Of a stretch of DNA of 11,351 bases, positions 6,128 through 11,351 are shown one piece after another. The notes under the pieces are model-generated. The model was not told the DNA's origin and did not search any database. It saw only the letters and a list, made by a program, of their open reading frames with translations. The first letter of the stretch is position 1; every line of letters begins with the position of its first letter. Both the position numbers and the translations under genes were made by a program. This DNA comes from Actinomycetota bacterium (GTDB taxonomy: Bacteria > Actinomycetota > Acidimicrobiia > Acidimicrobiales > AC-14), in NCBI GenBank assembly GCA_020200615.1, contig JAIVIH010000061.1:1-11351 (forward strand), given 5' to 3'.

Positions 6128-7117
6128 ATGACCGGGCCCCTGGTCGACCGCTTCGGGCGCGTGGTCAGCGACCTCCGCATCTCGGTCGTGGACCGCTGCA
6201 ACTTCCGGTGCACCTACTGCATGCCCGCGGCCGGCCTGTCGTGGCTCGGGCGGGACGAGCTCCTCACCGTCGACGAGATCGAGACCCTGGCCCGGGTGTT
6301 CGTCGCCCTGGGCGTCCGCGAGATCAAGCTGACGGGGGGTGAGCCGACCGTGCGTCGGGAGCTGGTCGAGATCGTGAGGCGCCTGCGGGCCATCGATCCC
6401 GAGCTCGACCTGTCCCTGACCACCAACGGGTTCCTGCTGGAACGCCTGGCCGGACCGCTCGAGGAGGCGGGGCTCGACCGGCTGACGGTGTCGTGCGACT
6501 CGTTGCTCCGCCACCGTTTCGAGGCCATGACCCGCCGGGACGCCCTCGAGCAGGTCCTGGCCGGCCTGAGGGCCACCGAGGCCGCCGGCCTCACGCCGGT
6601 CAAGATGAATTGTGTGGTGCTGGCCGGCACCAACGACGACGAGGTCGTCGACTTCGCCAGGCTGGCCCGCCACAGCGGCCGCGACATCCGCTTCATCGAG
6701 TACATGCCCTTGGACGCCGAGCACGACTGGGAGCGGGCCAAGGTCGTGCCCTCCCGGTTGATCCGGGAGGTCATCGAAGACGTCTATCCCCTCGTGGCCC
6801 TGTCCCAGGGAGCTCAGCCGGCGGCCACGTTCGGCTTCGCTGACGGCGCCCCCGGGACCGTGGGCTTCATCTCCTCGGTGACGGAGCCCTTCTGCGCGTC
6901 CTGCAACCGCATCCGCATCACGGCCGAAGGCCAGCTGCGGGCGTGCCTGTTCGCCCTCGAGGAGACCGACCTGCGGAGCCCTCTCCGGGCGGGAGTGGAC
7001 GCGGCCGAGCTGGAGGCGTCGATCCGGCTGGCGGTGTGGGAGAAGTGGTCCGGCCACCACATCAACCACGCCGACTTCGTCCGTCCCGCCCGCAGCATGT
7101 CCATGATCGGCGGCTGA
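6128..7117 (+). CDS. moaA: GTP 3',8-cyclase MoaA, molybdenum cofactor biosynthesis
   Basis: A 329-residue radical SAM enzyme that, with MoaC, converts GTP to cyclic pyranopterin monophosphate, the first step of molybdenum cofactor synthesis. The N-terminal cluster motif is C24-N-F-R-C28-T-Y-C31, preceded by DRFGRVVSDLRIS. The SAM-binding LTGGEP is present. A second [4Fe-4S] cluster that holds the substrate is given by C256-x2-C259-x13-C273 (CASCNRIRITAEGQLRAC). The protein ends in the conserved Gly-Gly tail (SMIGG). The ATG at 6128 has a good ribosome site, giving normal family length. The gene is complete, with no other molybdopterin gene in the window. Codons 159-204 are duplicated in inverted orientation about 0.8 kb downstream (7553-7690). 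It is divergent from zur and convergent with the 7139-7771 gene. Confidence 0.97.
   Translation: MTGPLVDRFGRVVSDLRISVVDRCNFRCTYCMPAAGLSWLGRDELLTVDEIETLARVFVALGVREIKLTGGEPTVRRELVEIVRRLRAIDPELDLSLTTNGFLLERLAGPLEEAGLDRLTVSCDSLLRHRFEAMTRRDALEQVLAGLRATEAAGLTPVKMNCVVLAGTNDDEVVDFARLARHSGRDIRFIEYMPLDAEHDWERAKVVPSRLIREVIEDVYPLVALSQGAQPAATFGFADGAPGTVGFISSVTEPFCASCNRIRITAEGQLRACLFALEETDLRSPLRAGVDAAELEASIRLAVWEKWSGHHINHADFVRPARSMSMIGG
6601..6738 (+). repeat. moaA arm of a 138-bp inverted duplication
   Basis: This internal part of moaA matches the reverse complement of 7553-7690 with 132 identities in 138 bases and no gaps. Mismatches fall at moaA positions 6610, 6637, 6649, 6659, 6672 and 6679; the last 59 bases are identical. 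Similarity stops sharply at both ends. Confidence 0.95.
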
Positions 7118-7138
7118 CGGTCGGCTCGGGGCTACCGG

Positions 7139-7771
7139 CTAGCTGATTTCCACCGATCCCTGGAGAACGGCGTCCACCCGGAGCCTTTCCTCGCCGGGCT
7201 CGAGGGTCGCCCGGAACGGGCCTTCGCCGAACTTCACGGACGAGGCGCGGGCCGACCGGTCGGGGAACTGCACCTGGAGGTCTCCCGTCACCTCCAGCCT
7301 TCCCGGCCCCTCGACCTCGAACTTCGTCATGGGTTCGAGGCGGACGACGACGTCGCCCTGGGAGACGAGGACGGTCCGATCGTCGGCGGTGAAGTCGACG
7401 CCCTCCTGGGGCGTGGCCAGGCCTCCGGCGCCCACCGCCACCGGCGCGCCGATGCCGTAGTCGCCGGGCAGGAACTTCCGGCCGCGGCCGTCCAGCGACC
7501 ACACCGCGCCGCTGCCGTCCACCTCGAGGTGGGCCGGCCCCAGATCGAGCCCGCCCGCTCCCAGTCGTGCTCGGCGTCCAAGGGCATGTACTCGATGAAG
7601 CGGATGTCGCGTCCGCTGCGGCGGGCCAGCCGGGCGAAGTCCACGACCTCGTCCTCGTTGGTGCCGGCCAGCACCACACAGTTCATCTTGGGCCAGGTCG
7701 CAGACGAGGACGAGTCCGATGAGGAAGGCGAGGCCCTGGCGCACGGGCGCGAGAGTACGTTGGTTCCGCAT
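7139..7771 (-). CDS. Unrecognised signal-anchored protein carrying an in-frame moaA-derived insert
   Basis: A 210-codon frame with ATG at 7771 and TAG at 7139. Residues 1-27 look like a signal or membrane anchor ([12 protein letters not shown] then [15 protein letters not shown]). Residues 28-73 are encoded by a 138-bp piece of moaA read in a non-moaA frame, giving an Arg/Gly-rich stretch unlike natural protein. Residues 74-210 look like a genuine, mostly beta-strand acidic domain (for example [18 protein letters not shown] and [15 protein letters not shown]). I do not recognise the family. Without the insert the two natural parts would join in frame (VCDLA to [11 protein letters not shown]), which supports one ancestral secreted or cell-surface protein. 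It may now be a disrupted gene. The frame continues upstream to 8059, but there it is antisense to the AAA+ gene. A GTG at codon 10, seven bases after TACTCT, is an alternative leaderless start. Confidence 0.55.
   Translation of the reverse strand: MRNQRTLAPVRQGLAFLIGLVLVCDLAQDELCGAGRHQRGRGRGLRPAGPPQRTRHPLHRVHALGRRARLGAGGLDLGPAHLEVDGSGAVWSLDGRGRKFLPGDYGIGAPVAVGAGGLATPQEGVDFTADDRTVLVSQGDVVVRLEPMTKFEVEGPGRLEVTGDLQVQFPDRSARASSVKFGEGPFRATLEPGEERLRVDAVLQGSVEIS
7553..7690 (-). repeat. Displaced, inverted moaA fragment
   Basis: Read on the minus strand, this segment encodes MoaA residues 159-204 (starting near [13 protein letters not shown]) before similarity ends abruptly at GCGGGCTCG. It is exactly 46 codons, begins at a codon boundary of the host frame, and contains no stop in that frame. 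Four of six differences from the intact moaA are silent in the MoaA frame, and the other two are Asp to Glu and His to Arg. Confidence 0.95.
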
Positions 7772-9170
7772 GTCGCGGCCTGCCACCGTCGGCCAGCTCC
7801 GGGAGGCGGGCTGGCGGCCCTCCCGGGTCAAGGACGAGGTGCGGCGCAACGTCGCCGCCCGGGTGGCCGCCGGTGAGCCCGTCGTGTCGGGCGTCATCGG
7901 GTTCGACGACACCGTCCTGCCCCAGCTGGAGAACGCCCTCCTCGCCGGACACGACGTCATCTTCCTGGGGGAGCGGGGCCAGGCCAAGACCAGGATCATC
8001 CGCTCGCTGGTCGAGCTGCTGGACGAGTGGACGCCGATCGTCGCCGGGTCGGAGATCAACGACGATCCCTACGAGCCGGTGTCCCGTCACGCCCGAGACC
8101 TTGTGCGCGAGCACGGCGACGACACACCCGTGGACTGGGTCCACCGCAGCCAGCGGTTCGGGGAGAAGCTGGCCACGCCGGACACGTCCATCGCCGACCT
8201 CATCGGCGAGGTCGACCCGATCCGGGTGGCGGAGGGCCGCTACCTCTCGGACGAGCTCACCCTGCACTACGGGTTGGTGCCCCGCACGAACCGGGGCGTC
8301 TTCGCCATCAACGAGCTGCCGGACCTGGCCGAGCGCATCCAGGTCGGCCTCCTGAACGTCCTCGAGGAGCGGGACGTCCAGATCCGGGGCTACAAGGTCC
8401 GCCTCCCGCTCGACGTGCTGTTGGTGGCGTCGGCCAACCCCGAGGACTACACCAACCGGGGCCGGATCATCACGCCCCTGAAGGACCGCTTCGGGGCCCA
8501 GATCCGCACCCACTACCCGCAAGACGTGGACACCGAGTTGGCCGTCGTGCGCCAGGAGGCCCGCCCCATCGACCTGCCGGGGGTGCGGGTCGAGGTGCCC
8601 GACCACATGGCCGAGGTCATCGCCACCATCACCCACGAGGCCCGGAACCACGCCAGCGTCAACCAGCGCTCCGGCGTGTCGGTGCGCCTGTCGATCGCCA
8701 ACTACGAGACGCTGGTGGCCAACGCCGCCCGGCGGGCCCTGCGCCTGGGAGAGCCCGACGCCGTTCCGCGGATAAGCGACCTGGCCGCGCTGGCCTCCTC
8801 GACCGCGGGGAAGGTCGAGATCGAGACCCTCGACGACAGCCACGGCGAGGAGGTGGTCGACCGGATCATCAAGTCCGCGGTCCTGGCCGTGTTTCGGGCC
8901 CGCTGCCGCATCAACGACCAGCGGGAGGTGCTGGCCGAGTTCGACCGCGGCGCGGCGGTCAATGTCGGGGACGACGTGCCGTCGGCCGACTACCTCCGGG
9001 CGCTGGCCGAGCTCCCCGCCCTGCGTTCGGCGGTGGGGCCCCTCGCCGTCAGCGAGACGCCGCCCGCCGTAGCCAGCGCCCTCGAGCTGGTGCTTGAAGG
9101 GCTTCACCTGTCGCGCCGGCTCAACAAGGACCACGTCGGCGGGCGGGCCACCTACCGATCCCGGGGCTGA
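7770..9170 (+). CDS. MoxR-type AAA+ ATPase
   Basis: A 466-residue AAA+ ATPase of the MoxR/RavA/magnesium-chelatase-like clade, whose members act as chaperones that remodel or load cofactors into partner proteins. The P-loop is GERGQAKT (residues 67-74), with Gln before the Ala-Lys-Thr as in this subgroup. Walker B-like FAINELPDL spans 178-186, where Asn replaces the usual first Asp before Glu182. Sensor 1 is Asn223 in [13 protein letters not shown]. Conserved blocks [17 protein letters not shown] and [20 protein letters not shown] surround it. The ATG at 7770 fits the usual [10 protein letters not shown] beginning. There is no Shine-Dalgarno, but TACGTT ends 8 bases upstream and may serve a leaderless transcript. 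Its stop is two bases from the VWA gene start. Its start codon overlaps the start codon of the divergent 7139-7771 gene. The client protein is unknown. Confidence 0.9.
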   Translation: MSRPATVGQLREAGWRPSRVKDEVRRNVAARVAAGEPVVSGVIGFDDTVLPQLENALLAGHDVIFLGERGQAKTRIIRSLVELLDEWTPIVAGSEINDDPYEPVSRHARDLVREHGDDTPVDWVHRSQRFGEKLATPDTSIADLIGEVDPIRVAEGRYLSDELTLHYGLVPRTNRGVFAINELPDLAERIQVGLLNVLEERDVQIRGYKVRLPLDVLLVASANPEDYTNRGRIITPLKDRFGAQIRTHYPQDVDTELAVVRQEARPIDLPGVRVEVPDHMAEVIATITHEARNHASVNQRSGVSVRLSIANYETLVANAARRALRLGEPDAVPRISDLAALASSTAGKVEIETLDDSHGEEVVDRIIKSAVLAVFRARCRINDQREVLAEFDRGAAVNVGDDVPSADYLRALAELPALRSAVGPLAVSETPPAVASALELVLEGLHLSRRLNKDHVGGRATYRSRG

Positions 9171-9172
9171 GG

Positions 9173-10840
9173 GTGAGCCCCGGCTATCGGTACTCCCGCT
9201 GGGACGGGACCCAGGCCGGATTCGAGCCGACGGCGGAGGACGTGCTGGCCGAGATGGCCGACGATCTCGTGTACCACGGTGACGTCCACGCCGCCCTGCG
9301 CCGGATGCTGCAGTCCGGCCTCCGCGATGGGGAAGGCCGCGAGGTCCAGGGCCTGCGCGAGCTCCTGGAGCAGGTCCGCCGTCGCCGCCAGGAGGAGCTG
9401 GCCCGGTTCAAGGACATGCTGGCCGCCCTCAACCACATGCTCGGCCAGCGCGCTCGCGGCGAGGAGCCCGACTTCGACGGGTTCATGGAGCGCTTCGGAG
9501 ACTTCTTCCCCGGCCGTCCCCAGACCCTGGACGAGCTGGTCGAGCAGCTGGCGGCCCAGATGGCGGCCGGCCAGGCCCTGCTCGACTCCATGACGCCGGA
9601 GCAGCGGGCCGAGCTGCGGGCCCGGTCCCAGGAGCTGCTGGACGACCTCGACCTCCGCTGGCAGATCGACCAGCTGGGCCGGCACCTCGAAGAGGCCTTC
9701 CCGGATCTGGGGCAGGACGAGGTGCAGGGCCAGGGCCAGCCGCTGTCGGGTGCCGATCTAGGCGACCTGGTGGGAGGTGCGCAGCTCACGGAACGGTTCG
9801 GCCAGCTCGGCGACCTCGAGAACCTGCTCCGCTCGGCCACGTCACCCGGCGCTCTGGCCGAGGCCGACCTCGACGTCGCACGCGACCTGCTGGGCGACGC
9901 CGCCGCGGCCGACATCCAACGGCTGGCGGAGATGGCTCGCAGGCTGGAGGAGGCGGGCCTGATCGGGCAGAAGGAGGGGCGATACGAGCTCACCCCCCGC
10001 GGGCTCCGGAGGATCGGCCAGCGGGCCCTGGCCGACCTGTTCGGCCGGCTGGACAAGGACCGGTTCGGCGCCCACGACGCCGACCGCACCGGCCCGGGCC
10101 ACGAGCGCACCTACGAGTCAAAGCCCTACGAGTACGGGGATCCCTTCCACCTCGACATCGAGCGCACCATCCGCAACGCGGTGAGCAGGAGCGGCCAGGG
10201 CGTGCCCGTCCGCCTGGACCCCGTCGACTTCGAAGTGGGGCGGACCGAGGCCCGCACCCGCACCAGCACAGTCCTCCTGCTCGACCTCTCCCTCTCCATG
10301 CCTATGCGGGAGAACTTCCTGGCGGCCAAGAAGATGGCCATGGCCCTACACGCCCTGATCTCGTCCCGGTTCCCCCAGGACTACCTGGGGATCGTCGGGT
10401 TCAGCGAGGTGGCCCGAGCCCTCCGGCCCGAGGACCTGCCCGAGGTGTCGTGGGACTTCGTCTACGGCACCAACATGGAGCACGCCCTGTTGCTGGCCCG
10501 CCGGCTCCTCGCCCGCCAGACGGGCACCCGCCAGGTGATGATGGTCACCGACGGGGAGCCCACGGCCCATCTGGTTCCGGGCGGTGGGGTCTTCTTCCAC
10601 TACCCGCCCGCGCGGGAGACGGTAGACGCCACCCTGGCCGAGGTGGCCCGCTGCACGGCCGAGGGGATCCGCATCAACACCTTCGTCCTGGACGCCACCG
10701 ACCGGCTGGAGGCTTTCGTCGAACGGCTGGCGAGGATCAACCGGGGCCGGGTCTTCATGACGACGCCCGCCACCCTCGGCAGTTACGTGCTGGTGGACTT
10801 CCTGGAGCAGAAGCGGGCCCTCCGGCGCCGCCCGGCCTGA
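9173..10840 (+). CDS. VWA-domain protein, partner of the MoxR-type ATPase
   Basis: A 555-residue protein with a C-terminal von Willebrand factor A domain that binds a divalent metal through a complete MIDAS motif: D371-L-S373-L-S375, T433 (GTNM) and D460 (VTDGEP). The N-terminal two-thirds are helical and charged, with a segment around residues 60-85 likely coiled-coil (QVRRRRQEELARF) and a winged-helix-like patch near ELTPRGLRRIGQRALADLF. This build, with a VWA domain at the end behind a helical region, resembles ViaA-like proteins that act with RavA-type MoxR ATPases. The GTG start lies two bases after the upstream TGA, implying coupled translation. No signal peptide or membrane helix is seen, so it is likely cytoplasmic. 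Specific function and client are unknown. Confidence 0.88.
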   Translation: MSPGYRYSRWDGTQAGFEPTAEDVLAEMADDLVYHGDVHAALRRMLQSGLRDGEGREVQGLRELLEQVRRRRQEELARFKDMLAALNHMLGQRARGEEPDFDGFMERFGDFFPGRPQTLDELVEQLAAQMAAGQALLDSMTPEQRAELRARSQELLDDLDLRWQIDQLGRHLEEAFPDLGQDEVQGQGQPLSGADLGDLVGGAQLTERFGQLGDLENLLRSATSPGALAEADLDVARDLLGDAAAADIQRLAEMARRLEEAGLIGQKEGRYELTPRGLRRIGQRALADLFGRLDKDRFGAHDADRTGPGHERTYESKPYEYGDPFHLDIERTIRNAVSRSGQGVPVRLDPVDFEVGRTEARTRTSTVLLLDLSLSMPMRENFLAAKKMAMALHALISSRFPQDYLGIVGFSEVARALRPEDLPEVSWDFVYGTNMEHALLLARRLLARQTGTRQVMMVTDGEPTAHLVPGGGVFFHYPPARETVDATLAEVARCTAEGIRINTFVLDATDRLEAFVERLARINRGRVFMTTPATLGSYVLVDFLEQKRALRRRPA

Positions 10841-10859
10841 CCGGCGCTCACCTGGGCCA

Positions 10860-10891
10860 CCGCCTTCGGCGGCTGCCCCGCTGAGCGGGGC
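10860..10891. terminator. Tandem GC hairpins between convergent genes
   Basis: Two inverted repeats follow the VWA gene: CCGCC-TTC-GGCGG (10860-10872) and GCCCCGC-TGA-GCGGGGC (10875-10891). No T-run follows on either strand, so they are not classical intrinsic terminators. U-less hairpins between convergent genes in high-GC bacteria can serve this role in both directions. This is inference from position and structure. Confidence 0.4.
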
Positions 10892-10925
10892 ACTGTGCTC
10901 GACGGTTCGCTCGCCTGCGGCTCGC

Positions 10926-11351
10926 TCACTCGGAGCCGGCGTCGAGGAGATCCCGGTAGAGGGCGAGCGTGCGGTCGTCGAAGGCCACCAGCCGGACCAG
11001 TTCCACCGAGGTGGTCGCGGCCCGCAGGGTTTCGACGGCGATGGCCGCCGCCTCGGCGTGGGGATAGCCGTATATGCCGGTGGAGATGGCGGGGAAAGCG
11101 ACGGACCGGGCGCCGACCTCGTCGGCGACCTCGAGGGCCCGGCGGTAGCAGGAGGCGAGAAGACCGGGCTCGCCGTGGTCCCCGTCCCGGTATCTCGGGC
11201 CCACGGCGTGGATGACCCACCGGGCGGGGAGGCGGAACCCGGGAGTGGCCTTGGCGTCGCCCGTCGCACAGCCCCCCAACTTGCGGCACGCCTCCAGCAG
11301 CTCCGGCCCCGCGGCCCGGTGGATGGCCCCGTCTACGCCACCGCCCCCCAG
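10926..11351 (-). CDS. Macro-domain protein (ADP-ribose/O-acetyl-ADP-ribose hydrolase family), N-terminus outside window
   Basis: The minus-strand frame is open from the window edge to a TGA at 10928-10926, leaving 141 visible residues. It starts inside the macro-domain ligand loop: [15 protein letters not shown] is the conserved block that follows the Asn-rich strand and binds the distal ribose of ADP-ribose. Next come [18 protein letters not shown], the strand WVIHAVGP and the phosphate-binding loop [12 protein letters not shown], all typical of the YmdB/MacroD-like class that removes acetyl from O-acetyl-ADP-ribose or ADP-ribose from acidic residues. About 20-30 residues are missing at the N-terminus because of the window edge. 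An internal TTG at 11279 is not a plausible start because it would remove the ligand loop. It is convergent with the VWA gene, so not in its operon. Confidence 0.93.
   Translation of the reverse strand: MGGGGVDGAIHRAAGPELLEACRKLGGCATGDAKATPGFRLPARWVIHAVGPRYRDGDHGEPGLLASCYRRALEVADEVGARSVAFPAISTGIYGYPHAEAAAIAVETLRAATTSVELVRLVAFDDRTLALYRDLLDAGSE

Noticed and set aside
6086..7069. A 327-codon minus-strand open frame opposite moaA
   Set aside because: Antisense shadow of an unambiguous MoaA.
7118..7138. A terminator between moaA and the convergent gene
   Set aside because: Only 21 bp; no stem longer than a few base pairs and no T-run seen.
7553..7690. The moaA duplicate as a diversity-generating retroelement template/variable pair
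   Set aside because: Mismatches involve all bases rather than adenines, and there is no reverse transcriptase or accessory gene.
7683..9134. A 483-codon minus-strand open frame opposite the AAA+ gene
   Set aside because: Shadow frame of a conserved ATPase; low-complexity Gly/Val/Asp/Arg sequence with no domain.
9173..10840. AAA+/VWA pair as magnesium chelatase (ChlI/ChlD)
   Set aside because: No ChlH or chlorophyll gene nearby, and the ATPase blocks and VWA layout fit the MoxR/ViaA-like group better.

Overview
The window is strongly GC-rich, with almost every third codon position G or C. It has tightly packed genes, several GTG or TTG starts, and weak or missing Shine-Dalgarno sequences ahead of some genes. 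This suggests a high-GC actinomycete (Actinomycetota, perhaps an Acidimicrobiia-type or environmental lineage). That placement is inference from composition and gene style; there is no rRNA or marker gene to fix it.

Left part, all on the minus strand and read from right to left: a Fur-family metal regulator (zur-like, 5590-6024), a metal-binding lipoprotein (znuA-like, about 4629-5579), an ABC ATPase (znuC-like, 3874-4632) and a membrane permease (znuB-like, 3216-3872). Succinate dehydrogenase flavoprotein sdhA (1411-3168) and iron-sulfur subunit sdhB (716-1414) follow. Last is a membrane-anchored, TIM-barrel glycoside-hydrolase-like protein that runs off the left edge (1-621). The first four genes form a zinc or manganese uptake operon with its regulator. 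The permease ends early, and the succinate dehydrogenase membrane anchors sdhC and sdhD are absent from exactly the place where they would be expected, so the znuB/sdhA junction looks like a deletion or rearrangement point.

Centre: moaA (6128-7117, plus), the radical-SAM GTP 3',8-cyclase of molybdenum cofactor synthesis, is divergent from zur. Convergent with it is a minus-strand gene for an unrecognised signal-anchored protein (7139-7771). That gene contains a 138-bp inverted copy of an internal piece of moaA (6601-6738 versus 7553-7690, 132 of 138 bases identical). The piece is exactly 46 codons, keeps the host reading frame open and is read in a different frame from moaA. This is the most unusual structure in the window.

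Right part: a MoxR-type AAA+ ATPase (7770-9170) and a VWA-domain protein (9173-10840) form a two-gene plus-strand operon resembling the RavA/ViaA type of chaperone pair. Tandem GC hairpins follow, then a convergent macro-domain protein (10926-11351, 5' end outside the window), probably an ADP-ribose or O-acetyl-ADP-ribose hydrolase.

No tRNA, rRNA, CRISPR array, transposase or integrase was seen. Apart from the moaA duplication and the znuB/sdhA junction, most of the content is housekeeping. Every stretch between genes is under about 110 bases.
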